This document shows positions 31,701 to 37,504 of a stretch of 50,989 bases of DNA, in pieces. The position numbers and the translations under genes are program-made. The notes below the pieces were generated by a model, which saw only the letters and a list, made by a program, of their open reading frames with translations, was not told the DNA's origin and made no database searches. Positions within the stretch are counted from its first letter, which is position 1. Each line of letters opens with the position of its first letter. The stretch lies in NCBI RefSeq assembly GCF_003347665.1, contig NZ_QDGA01000024.1, positions 21,534 through 72,522 of the forward strand, written 5' to 3'. The stretch is from Microvirga calopogonii. GTDB lineage: Bacteria; Pseudomonadota; Alphaproteobacteria; Rhizobiales; Beijerinckiaceae.

Positions 31701-34246
31701 AGCTGGAGAATCTCAAGTTCGTCCCGCCCGCCAACAGCCATGGCACCTATCACCTGACGGTGACGGCCACGACGCAGGAGACAAGCAACGACGATACCCA
31801 CGAGACGCAGCGGGTCATCGCCGTCACCGTCGTGCCGAAAGCAGATGCCCCGACGGTCACCGTTCACGACGCTGCCGGAAAAGAAGACGGGACCATCACT
31901 CTCGATCTTTCTGCGTCTCTCGTGGACACGGACGGGTCCGAAGTGCTCTCGGTGGTCATCCAGGGATTGCCCGAAGGCGCGCGCCTGTCCAAGGGTATCA
32001 ACAACGGCGACGGCAGCTGGACTTTGACGCCCTCGCAACTCGCCGGATTGACCGTGACGCCGCCCGCCGATTGGAGCGGCACCATGAATTTGACCGTGCA
32101 GGCCCATGCGCGGGAACTCTCAAACGGTTCAGTGGCAACGACGGAGGCCACGATCCAGGTGAATGTGGAGGCCGTTGCGGACACGCCTGTCGTCGGGGCG
32201 CGCGATGCAGCCGGGCTGGAAGACCAGCCGATTGCCCTCAGCCTTTCGGCAGCCCTGACCGACCGGGATGGTTCGGAAGTGCTGTCGGTGGTCATCCTGG
32301 GGATGCCCGCCGGGGCCAGCCTCACCTATGGTACGCGCCAATCAGATGGGACTTGGATCGTTGCTCCAGCCGACTTGCCGCGTCTCGCCGTCATCCCGCC
32401 GGAGAACTTCTCGGGCACCTTCGGCCTCACCATGCGTGCCATCACCCGAGAGCCGAATGGCGATACGGCCACGAGCGCGGCGAGCTTCCGCGTGCAGGTC
32501 GAGGCGGTGGCGGATGCACCGAATGTCACAGTGCGCGATTTCACCGGCAACGAGGACACGTCCATCAGGCTCACGGGCTTGGGCGGTGCTCTGGTCGACA
32601 CGGACGGCTCGGAGAGCCTGAGCTACATTCTCAGCGGACTGCCGGCCGGGGCGAGCCTGAACGCAGGAACGAAACAGCCCGACGGCAGTTGGTTGCTCAC
32701 GCCGAGCCAACTCAACAGCGTGGTCTTCACGCCACCGCCGAATGTGTCCGGGCAGTTCACCCTGACGCTCACCGGCATTGCGACCGAAAGCGCCGGCGGC
32801 TCCGTGGCCCGCACGTCAAAGGACTTCACCATCGGCATCAACCCGGTCGCGGATGCGGGCACGATCGCCGGAACAAGCGTGGGACACGAGGACACCCCGA
32901 TCCTGCTCAATCCGACCTTCGCGCTTTCGGACAACGATGGATCGGAAACTTGGTCGGAGTTCACCCAGGTGTCGGGCCTGCCCGCTGGCGCGAGCCTCGA
33001 TCGGGGCACGCAACTCGCGCCGGGCACATGGCTGGTCGCGACGGCGGACCTTCGCGCGGGTCTGGTGAGCATCAATCCGGTGGAGCACAGCGATGCGGAT
33101 TTTACCCTGACCCTGAAGGCGACGATCACGGATACCGGCAACGGCATCTCCGTCAGTCGCGAGGTGACGGGCGTGCACGTGGTCACCGTCAACGCCGTAG
33201 CCGACGCGCCCAATGTGGCCGCGCAGGATGCGACGGGGCAGGAGGATCACGCTATTGCGCTGAACCTGTCCGCGGCCCTCGTGGATACGGACGGCTCGGA
33301 GACGCTGACGGTCAACATCTTGGGCGTTCCGGATGGATTCGCCCTGTCCCACGGCACGTCCCTCGGGAGCGGCGTGTGGCAGGTTCCCTCGGCTGCTCTC
33401 CCAGGGCTGCAACTCCATCCTGCTCAGGACTGGAACGGGACGCTGCACCTGACCCTTCAGGCGACGAGTAATGAGACGAGCGGTGGCAGCGCGACGGCGA
33501 CCACGCCTTTCACCGTGACGATCGAAGCGGTGAACGACGCGCCGGAACTGGTGCTGAACGCACCGGCTCATGCGGAGGCGGGAGCCCATCAGGCGAGTGC
33601 GGTTGGCCTCGTTGAGGCGCATGACGTGGACAGTCTCCATCTGGGGGGCGCGACCGTGACGCTCACCGGCGCTCAGGCGGGCGACAGGCTCGATTTCGAT
33701 GGCTACGTGCTGCACGAGGAGAACGGACACATGATGGTCGGCGATACCGGTATCGAGGTCGTCGGCGGCGGTTATGCGTCCCATTCGGGCACATTGACGC
33801 TGAGGGGAGATGCATCGCCGGATATCTATTCGGCGGTGCTGCAATCCCTGGTGCTGGAGAGCGCCGAGCCGACCGGCCTCGCTGCCGGGTCGCGCAACGT
33901 AGCCGTGACGCTGTTCGACAGCGAGGGAACCGCATCGGCGCCGAAAGCCATCGAAGTGATCGTTGACGAGCCACCGCCGCCCCTCAGCGATGCCCACGGC
34001 CCCATGGCTGCAGCGGATACCACGACCTCCCAGGATCTGTCCGGGTCCGACATTCTACTGATGATGGCGGATGGCATGATGGATCCGGGCCATGGTGCCG
34101 GAGGAGCATGGACCGAGCAAATCGACATCGGCACTCCCGCGGAGACAGCCCCGCACCAACCCATGGAACTCGATCAACCCGCTCCCGATCACGTTCAGCC
34201 GATCGATAATCTCCAGATCGAGGCAGCTAGGACCCATTGGTCCTGA
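25745..34246 (+). CDS. Giant repetitive type I secretion substrate, adhesin-like
   Basis: 2833 residues. No signal peptide. Residues 1-182 are a Pro/Ala/Gly-rich low-complexity lead. Residues 183-2600 are 21 tandem Ig/cadherin-like repeats of 111-126 residues (one 142 with a Gly/Asp linker), each with a G-x-ED entry, a D-x-DGSE calcium-type motif, a G-x-P-x-GA turn, a DGSW-like strand, a P-P-x-x-x-SG loop and an AVAD-x-P exit. A different beta domain (2601 to about 2740) and an acidic tail (to 2833) follow, presumably with the C-terminal export signal. Position 7 bp after the HlyD gene marks it as the operon's cargo. RTX nonapeptides are absent. Likely a surface or biofilm adhesin. Confidence 0.9.
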   Translation: MTQQPDLTIPFDASVVDEEALRALRAVQRTVPMGDGGAAGNLAGGTEAVAAFGMMPGSPSGGAGGAAGIIPPVAEVSAPRPAGAPLERLDEPAPAVTTVSLAAAPIDVPIFVDAPPSRPVAPPRIGGSHEAPGSTVSSHDIAAPSEVARAQTTPRDEDRPIPTPEHSQPQPEEPRDNVASAPVVRAADSEGQEDQAIALDLSAVLTDNDGSELLSIKIYGVREGASLSHGKRQPDGSWSVAPTDLPHLAFIPPDNFSGTVNLRLQATSQELNGSTAIIDAPFQIQVHAVADAPDVVVADARGYEDTPVSLLGLGGALRDTDGSESLSFVLSGVPVDATLSAGTPLGGGRWALTPAQLEGLILTPPPQMSGHFTLTLTAIATESEPGVPSARTSATFTVSVDPVVDAGSIGGSSAGSEDGPILLQPNFSTPDHDGSETWSEFTQVAGLPPGASLNLGSEIAPGVWQVSTADLRAGLVTIRPAEHSDEDFTLTLTATLTDSGNGKSVSRAVTGTHTVAVTAVADEPLVAARDVSGHEDQSIPLNVSAVLADTDGSETLTVRILGVPDGASLSHGTRQPDGSWNVPPADLAHLSITPPHDFAGTIKLTLEATVRESSNGSTATHSVGFRVDVEDVSDAPLVSVHDAAGREDEWTSLDLRAALTDTDGSETLTVSIIGVPAGARLSQGIRAADGSWQVTPEQLAGLAILPPENFSGTINLSLRSTSISPNGSTAIVDSPFRIHVDAVADTPVVGVHDAATKEDQPIALDLSAALTDTDGSEMLSVVIEGLPAGSRLSAGIDNGDGSWTLAPGQLSGLTLTPPVDWSGRMDLTLVAQARETSNGSTATVRAPFTVAVEAVADAPLVSAHDVSGLEDTPIALDLSAMLKDRDGSEVLSVVIWNVPTDASLSHGSRQPDGSWVVAPTDLARLKFIPKPDFSGPVNLRIEATAREGNDDTATSTADFRVQIHAVADTPDVTVANFTGREDEPVALTGLGGALRDIDGSETLSFILTVPPGATLNAGTRQADGSWLLTPAQLNGLVLTPPANSSGRFELTLTSVATEREPGVPSARNTAKFTVDLDPVLDQGTITGSASGNEDTWITLTPKFDTPDQDGSETWSALTTISGVPTGASLNRGTMVEPGVWKVSTSALQDGLVRIKPPLNSDEDFTLTFTATLTDTGNGKSVSQVITGTNPVIVNAVADKPTVSASNASGKEDQEIPLNLSAGLVDTDGSETLTVRIYGVPASASLTKGVLQSDGSWIVSAADLPNVALKPPVDFSGTLDLRIRATATESSNGKTAWSEATFQVQVDAVADEPGLRVAPAVGDEDTAIPLTISAWTTDRDGSETITGFRITGIPEGAVIRAGGVALVVVNGSVLVDPAVVNSLTITPPAQSDEDFTLKVSAVSAEPNGSTAESAPLDLRVTVRAVADAPVMDVTGASGLEDTPIALNLSATLPDNDGSETLSFVIRGVPDGAVMSHGTYRGPGVWSLTAEEARLATLLPPANFSGTINLTVTAITQEERGGDQASTTIPFPVKVEAVIDIPAVGGLDGVSGNWGTMHGTEDQPILLRLDPGLADSDGSEKVVGDILISDVPAGAVLRLADSTVVNADENGIYRISAANMTGVTLIMPRDSDEAHTLRIEMTIEDSGGVRATIGGKMVVDPLGDADTPNVTFEPSQGSAHNSLDPDQGWIPLHITAIPADKDGSETLQMWVRDVPAGAVLSSGIAVGEGIWLVPVQDLPTLSIRPKAGSTERFELKVTAVAVEREGDQTDLTVVVPVTLTVPSGGGGDGDGGGGTNPGPDPDKAPLAQAPSLVVKDADTLEDRSVLLSIEAETKDTDGGHETLGIRINGVPEGASLSVGVRDPLTGAWALHPDQLKDVRLIPPANFSGRIDLQVVAVSTEATGDQKAVSATISVNVEAVADNAVINANPSVGEEDGAVPLKLLVTPGDSDGSEFVAPVIISGVPAGGHLEGAGVVDLGNGRWSVDSTQLENLKFVPPANSHGTYHLTVTATTQETSNDDTHETQRVIAVTVVPKADAPTVTVHDAAGKEDGTITLDLSASLVDTDGSEVLSVVIQGLPEGARLSKGINNGDGSWTLTPSQLAGLTVTPPADWSGTMNLTVQAHARELSNGSVATTEATIQVNVEAVADTPVVGARDAAGLEDQPIALSLSAALTDRDGSEVLSVVILGMPAGASLTYGTRQSDGTWIVAPADLPRLAVIPPENFSGTFGLTMRAITREPNGDTATSAASFRVQVEAVADAPNVTVRDFTGNEDTSIRLTGLGGALVDTDGSESLSYILSGLPAGASLNAGTKQPDGSWLLTPSQLNSVVFTPPPNVSGQFTLTLTGIATESAGGSVARTSKDFTIGINPVADAGTIAGTSVGHEDTPILLNPTFALSDNDGSETWSEFTQVSGLPAGASLDRGTQLAPGTWLVATADLRAGLVSINPVEHSDADFTLTLKATITDTGNGISVSREVTGVHVVTVNAVADAPNVAAQDATGQEDHAIALNLSAALVDTDGSETLTVNILGVPDGFALSHGTSLGSGVWQVPSAALPGLQLHPAQDWNGTLHLTLQATSNETSGGSATATTPFTVTIEAVNDAPELVLNAPAHAEAGAHQASAVGLVEAHDVDSLHLGGATVTLTGAQAGDRLDFDGYVLHEENGHMMVGDTGIEVVGGGYASHSGTLTLRGDASPDIYSAVLQSLVLESAEPTGLAAGSRNVAVTLFDSEGTASAPKAIEVIVDEPPPPLSDAHGPMAAADTTTSQDLSGSDILLMMADGMMDPGHGAGGAWTEQIDIGTPAETAPHQPMELDQPAPDHVQPIDNLQIEAARTHWS
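26291..27652 (+). repeat. Four-repeat block A-B-C-D, copy 1
   Basis: Codes for residues 183-636 (454 residues) of the giant protein: repeats of 111, 114, 117 and 112 residues. Type B is marked by a LGLGGAL segment, type C by DGSETWSEFTQ and a SDEDFTLTLTATLTD strand, type D by DGSETLTVRILGVPDGASLS. The same order recurs at 28322 and 32189. Confidence 0.85.
28322..29680 (+). repeat. Four-repeat block A-B-C-D, copy 2
   Basis: Codes for residues 860-1312 (453 residues): repeats of 111, 113, 117 and 112 residues, with the same type markers and order as copy 1. It is preceded by a type E repeat (27986-28321, residues 748-859, NGDGSWTLAPGQLSGL marker). Confidence 0.85.
32189..33544 (+). repeat. Four-repeat block A-B-C-D, copy 3
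   Basis: Codes for residues 2149-2600 (452 residues): repeats of 111, 113, 117 and 111 residues in the same order. It is again preceded by a type E repeat (31853-32188, residues 2037-2148, NGDGSWTLTPSQLAGL marker), so the unit shared with copy 2 is E-A-B-C-D. Confidence 0.85.
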
Positions 34247-34274
34247 GGTCTCGAAGGGTCAGGCAACAAAGAGG

Positions 34275-34302
34275 GCATCGGACACAGTGGGTCCGATGCT
34301 TT
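34275..34302 (+). terminator. Rho-independent terminator of the secretion operon
   Basis: GCATCGGAC (34275-34283) and GTCCGATGC (34291-34299) form a perfect 9-bp stem around ACAGTGG, followed by TTT. It lies 28 bp after the stop codon of the giant gene and separates the operon from the tRNA-Ser locus. Confidence 0.8.
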
Positions 34303-34318
34303 AGGCGAGCCGTTCCTG

Positions 34319-34347
34319 TTGACGTGTCCCAGGCGGCGGCCTTAGAG
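34319..34347 (+). promoter_or_regulatory. Candidate promoter of the split tRNA-Ser gene
   Basis: TTGACG at 34319-34324 and TTAGAG at 34342-34347 are 17 bp apart; the tRNA starts 35 bp downstream at 34382. A strong TTGAC -35 with a weaker -10 is usual for stable-RNA promoters in alphaproteobacteria. It would drive the tRNA exon, the intron and everything within it. Confidence 0.45.
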
Positions 34348-34381
34348 AGAATTTAGCATCAGAGCGGTGTTCGCCGTTTCT

Positions 34382-34420
34382 GGAGGGGTGGCCGAGTGGT
34401 TTAAGGCAGCGGTCTTGAAA
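34382..34420 (+). tRNA. tRNA-Ser(UGA), 5' exon, interrupted by group II intron
   Basis: 39 bases forming the acceptor 5' strand GGAGGGG, the D arm, and the anticodon 5' stem and loop GCGGT-CTTGAAA with anticodon TGA. It ends exactly at tRNA position 38, the last base of the anticodon loop, and the next base begins the intron (GTGCG). Joined to 36959-37009 it gives a 90-base tRNA with every stem paired: GGAGGGG/CCCCTCC, GCGGT/ACCGC and GTGGG/CCCAC, plus a long serine-type variable arm. Confidence 0.93.
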
Positions 34421-34693
34421 GTGCGCCGTTGTGCCGGCGTTTTGTGAGTAGTTTGTGAAAGCTACCGGAGTGATCTTATCTCCGTAATGCATCTCGGTTA
34501 GGCCGATCCGAAAGGAAAAGCTGAACATAGCATCCGAGGAAAAGGCCCATGAGGAGAACGGGTAGTCTCCAACAGGTTGGGTCAGCGATGACGTATATGG
34601 GTAGACCCTTACTGGTCGAACCTTAATCGTGTGGGGATTACTGAGACCCATAGGGGAAAACCCGTGCCCCTATCCTCCCTTCGCTCGGAAGGT

Positions 34694-34700
34694 TTTCAAG
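34694..34700 (+). other. EBS1 exon-binding site of the intron
   Basis: TTTCAAG is the exact reverse complement of CTTGAAA (34414-34420), the last seven bases of the 5' exon, which are the entire tRNA anticodon loop. It sits in the loop of a perfect 6-bp hairpin CGCTCG...CGAGCG, as expected of EBS1 in domain I. I could not identify EBS2 with confidence. Confidence 0.8.
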
Positions 34701-34894
34701 TTCGAGCGAAAGATCAGGGATGGCACAGCCTTCAGGAAGAAGGAAACGATGGAAGAGGACCCTAAGTGCGTAGACACAAGACGTCCGGAACTGCGGGAAA
34801 ACCTACGGGAAGCGATTCCTATGGTTTCGGAGTCATCGTAGTATCCGACAGCGCAAGCTGATAATCTCGAGGTAATGCTCGAAGAAGGAAAAGG

Positions 34895-36769
34895 ATGACA
34901 GGTGGTCAATCTGTAGAAGTAGAGGTCGTACCGGATGGTACAAAAGGCCTACGCAGACTACAGAAAGTTAGTAAGCTGAATGAGAACCCAAAATGGGTGA
35001 ACCGCGATCTCTACCGCCTTATGTATGAGCCAGACTTGTACATTGCGGCATATGAGAACATCAAAAGTTCACCGGGCAATATGACGGCGGGGACAGACAA
35101 CGAGACTATCGACGGCTTCTCTATGAAGCAAATCGACAGAATCATCCAGTCCATGAAGGATCAAACCTTCACCTTTACCCGAGCTAGAAGGACCTATATC
35201 CCGAAAGCCAACGGTAAACTTCGCCCTCTGGGGATACCCTCTCCGAAGGACAAGGTCGTACAGGGAGTTATAAGAATGATCCTGTCAATCATTTACGACG
35301 GGAGCAAACCAACCTTCCTACCATGTAGCCATGGCTTTCGAGCCAACAAGGGAACTCACACAGCCCTGAAGGAAGTGCGTTCATGGCACTCTGTGAATTG
35401 GTTCGTTGAAGGTGACATCAAAGGTTGCTTCGACAATATCGATCACGGAACTCTGATTGCGATACTTTCCAAAAGGATCGAAGACCAACGGTTCCTAGAT
35501 CTAATATGGAAAGCGTTGAAGGCAGGCTACCTTGAAGGAACTACGCAAGTGAATTCACTTGCAGGCACTCCGCAGGGAAGTATAGTCAGCCCTATACTGG
35601 CGAACATCTACCTTCACGAATTCGATTTGTGGATGGAACGATTCAAAGTCGCAAACGAAGTTGGCGAACGTAAACGGGTCAATCCCGGTTACACAGCCAT
35701 CGTCAAACAGCGACTTCGCCTATCGAAAAAGGGGTTGTCAAAGACGAGTGAGGAAATGATCAAGCTCGCTAAAGAGCTTCGTCAGACACCTTCTTTGATG
35801 CACAACGATCCAGGGTACGTTCGCATTAAGTACGTCCGCTATGCGGACGACTGGCTTGTAGCAATCGACGGTCCGCATGGTCTCGCCGAAAAACTCAAGA
35901 CAGAGGCAACTGCCTACTTTCGAGATGAACTACATCTGGAGCTAAGTGCTGAAAAAACACACGTCCGACAAGCCAGAACCGAGCAGGCTAAGTTCCTAGG
36001 AACTTATGTCACAATCGGCGCGGGAGACGCGATCCTCCGGAAAGCGAAACTGAAGGACGGGAGATTCATCATTCGTAGAGCGAATGTGAATCACCTAACC
36101 ATGATGTACGCACCAAAAGAGGAGCTTATCATAAGTCTCTCGGAACGTGGTTTCTGCGACAGAAATGGGAACCCAGCAGCTAAAACTGCCTGGACTGTGC
36201 AGGACGATCATATGATCGTTGAGCGCTACGGACAGATACTTTCGGGAATATTCAATTATTACTCGTTCGTCGACAATCCGCTGGCACTTAAACACATCCA
36301 GCACATTCTCCATTTCTCTTGCGCAAAGACACTATGCCGGAAACACCAGACTTCACTGGCTAAGTTATTCCGGTTGCGACGCAAGAATCTAACGGTACCA
36401 AAGCGTTGGGACAAAGATGGCAAGCCCACGGCCTACATCTCACTACCACTGCGACGGAACTGGAAGAAGAACCGAGCGGCATTCCTAATCAACGCTAAGG
36501 TCGCAGACCTCATCTTGTTGGGAATACATAAACGGACGCGGAGCAAACTAGACAGTCCTTGCGCAGTCTGTGGAAACTCGGAGGATGTAGAAATGCATCA
36601 CCTCCGACATGTACGAAAGGGCAGGCAAGTAGGCTTTGCCGCTGTTATGGCTGCTATGAACCGCAAACAGATCCCTGTTTGTCATACATGCCATATCAAA
36701 ATCCATGCTGGTAAATATGATGGCATTAAGCTATCAGATTTTGCCCTGCCAAAACTGGCAAAAGCGTAG
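34895..36769 (+). CDS. Group II intron reverse transcriptase/maturase with HNH endonuclease
   Basis: 624 residues. Protein that helps the intron fold and splice and then copies it into DNA targets. RT blocks are in order: KVVQGVIRMIL, HGFRANKGTH, EGDIKGCFDNIDH, the GTPQGSIVSPILANIYL block (224-240) and the catalytic YADD at 316-319. The maturase (X) domain follows. The C-terminus is an HNH endonuclease with C556/C559, EMHHLRHVRKG and VCHTCH, then IHAGKYDG. GAAGGAAAAGG gives a good ribosome binding site. No frameshift is visible. The last base of its TAG stop is the first base of the intron-borne tRNA-Ser. Confidence 0.96.
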   Translation: MTGGQSVEVEVVPDGTKGLRRLQKVSKLNENPKWVNRDLYRLMYEPDLYIAAYENIKSSPGNMTAGTDNETIDGFSMKQIDRIIQSMKDQTFTFTRARRTYIPKANGKLRPLGIPSPKDKVVQGVIRMILSIIYDGSKPTFLPCSHGFRANKGTHTALKEVRSWHSVNWFVEGDIKGCFDNIDHGTLIAILSKRIEDQRFLDLIWKALKAGYLEGTTQVNSLAGTPQGSIVSPILANIYLHEFDLWMERFKVANEVGERKRVNPGYTAIVKQRLRLSKKGLSKTSEEMIKLAKELRQTPSLMHNDPGYVRIKYVRYADDWLVAIDGPHGLAEKLKTEATAYFRDELHLELSAEKTHVRQARTEQAKFLGTYVTIGAGDAILRKAKLKDGRFIIRRANVNHLTMMYAPKEELIISLSERGFCDRNGNPAAKTAWTVQDDHMIVERYGQILSGIFNYYSFVDNPLALKHIQHILHFSCAKTLCRKHQTSLAKLFRLRRKNLTVPKRWDKDGKPTAYISLPLRRNWKKNRAAFLINAKVADLILLGIHKRTRSKLDSPCAVCGNSEDVEMHHLRHVRKGRQVGFAAVMAAMNRKQIPVCHTCHIKIHAGKYDGIKLSDFALPKLAKA

Positions 36770-36858
36770 GAAAGGTGGCCGAGTGGTCTAAGGCAGAAGT
36801 CTTGAAAACTTCCGGGCGTTTACGCGCCCCGTGGGTTCGAATCCCACCCTTTCCGCCA
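36769..36858 (+). tRNA. Complete tRNA-Ser(UGA) carried inside the group II intron
   Basis: 90 bases including an encoded CCA. Acceptor GGAAAGG/CCTTTCC, D arm, anticodon stem GAAGT/ACTTC with loop CTTGAAA (anticodon TGA), long serine-type variable arm GGGCG-TTTA-CGCGCCC, T arm GTGGG/CCCAC with TTCGAAT, discriminator G. All stems pair perfectly. It lies in domain IV, after the RT gene and 19 bases before domain V. Compared with the interrupted host tRNA, it differs by paired (compensatory) changes in the acceptor and anticodon stems and by its variable arm, so it is a different lineage's tRNA, not a recent copy. Confidence 0.95.
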
Positions 36859-36877
36859 CTCGCTGACGATCACTGGA

Positions 36878-36911
36878 GAGCCGTGTGCTATGAAAGTCGC
36901 AAGCACGGTTC
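36878..36911 (+). ncRNA. Group II intron domain V
   Basis: Exactly 34 bases, beginning GAGCCGTGTGC and ending GCACGGTTC, with the catalytic AGC triad at 36879-36881. The stem pairs GAGCCGTG with CACGGTTC (one G-U), and the distal hairpin TGC...GCA closes the GAAA-type loop region with the usual bulge. This is the active-site domain and shows no damage. Confidence 0.92.
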
Positions 36912-36914
36912 GGA

Positions 36915-36955
36915 GGAAGATACGTGACATCTCCCTGAGACTTGCGTATCGATCC
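36915..36955 (+). ncRNA. Group II intron domain VI with branch-point adenosine
   Basis: GATACG (36919-36924) pairs with CGTATC (36945-36950), and GGA (36915-36917) pairs with TCC (36953-36955). This leaves A36952 unpaired in an asymmetric internal loop, seven bases from the intron 3' end: the expected position of the branch-point adenosine. Confidence 0.75.
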
Positions 36956-36958
36956 TAC

Positions 36959-37009
36959 ACCGCCGTGGGTGCAAGCCCACCGTGGGTTCGAATCCCACCC
37001 CCTCCGCCA
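36959..37009 (+). tRNA. tRNA-Ser(UGA), 3' exon
   Basis: 51 bases beginning with the anticodon 3' stem ACCGC, then variable arm GTGGG-TGCAA-GCCCAC, T arm GTGGG-TTCGAAT-CCCAC, acceptor 3' strand CCCCTCC, discriminator G (37006) and encoded CCA (37007-37009). It is the partner of 34382-34420. Without splicing it cannot form a tRNA. Confidence 0.92.
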
Positions 37010-37504
37010 TCTCCGAGTTCGTTCTTCAAACTGCCGATTTGGCTATCCGGATCGTTTCATTAACCAAAACGCCTAAAACCAATCCGTGGGGCGGATTTGA
37101 GCCCGCCTCCATGTCGCTCCTCGCAGGATCTGACAATCGGAAGAGCGCCACAGGAGGTTCGGTCTAGGATAAGGGACTGAAAGACAAAGGCTATTTGGAG
37201 AGGATTTTGGACGCGTGGCGCGCTCGTCGTACACCACGACAGCACATAGCAGCATGGTCAAAGCAGCCTTTTCGCTAAAGCAATATTGGAGCTTATCGCG
37301 TTATCTTATTGTCATGAGTGCGAAAATATAAAATTGAAATAATATTCTTATATTGTTAGCTTTGCCATTGACAAGCGCGGCTATTTAACTTTCCTTTAAG
37401 GACCCAAAAGCACTTTGGCTCAAGGCCCAGGCTAGCCTAGCCCCTGCCATGCACGGTGCGGATAATGGATGCGAGACCACATGCCTTCTAATCGCGCAGA
37501 AGTG
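37010..37504. other. Intergenic region between the tRNA locus and rlpA
   Basis: About 490 bp with no gene I can support; short open frames here have no coding character. The first 250 bp are of mixed composition and the stretch from about 37260 to 37400 is strongly AT-rich, including TTGACA at 37369-37374 and several TATAAT-like words. The rlpA promoter is probably in the AT-rich part, but no pair with good spacing is clear. Confidence 0.4.

Larger units (their letters stand above)
34421..36958 (+). mobile_element. Group II intron inserted in the anticodon loop of tRNA-Ser(UGA)
   Basis: 2538 bases. The 5' end GTGCG and the 3' end AC match group II consensus; removal restores a complete tRNA. 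Domain I carries an EBS1 hairpin matching the exon; domain IV holds the RT-maturase gene (34895-36769) and a complete tRNA-Ser (36769-36858); domains V (36878-36911) and VI (36915-36955) are intact. Base composition is visibly lower in GC than the flanks, which suggests transfer. The GTGCGCC start and RT type recall mitochondrial-like (IIA) introns, but class is inference. All parts needed for splicing and mobility appear present. Confidence 0.93.

Noticed and set aside
29567..32107. 846-codon minus-strand open frame inside the giant gene
   Set aside because: It mirrors the repeat structure of the sense protein and has no family features; it is a composition artefact.
26291..33544. CRISPR-like or short tandem DNA repeats
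   Set aside because: The periodicity is of about 330-350 bases, in frame and protein-level; no short identical repeats with unique spacers are present.
34382..34420. Isolated tRNA fragment left by an integrated element (attachment-site duplication)
   Set aside because: The 3' half lies after the intron and completes it exactly; the borders have group II consensus, and no integrase gene is present.
34425..34431. GCCGTTG as EBS2
   Set aside because: It could pair with the exon upstream of IBS1 using G-U pairs but lies at the extreme 5' end of the intron, not in a domain I loop.
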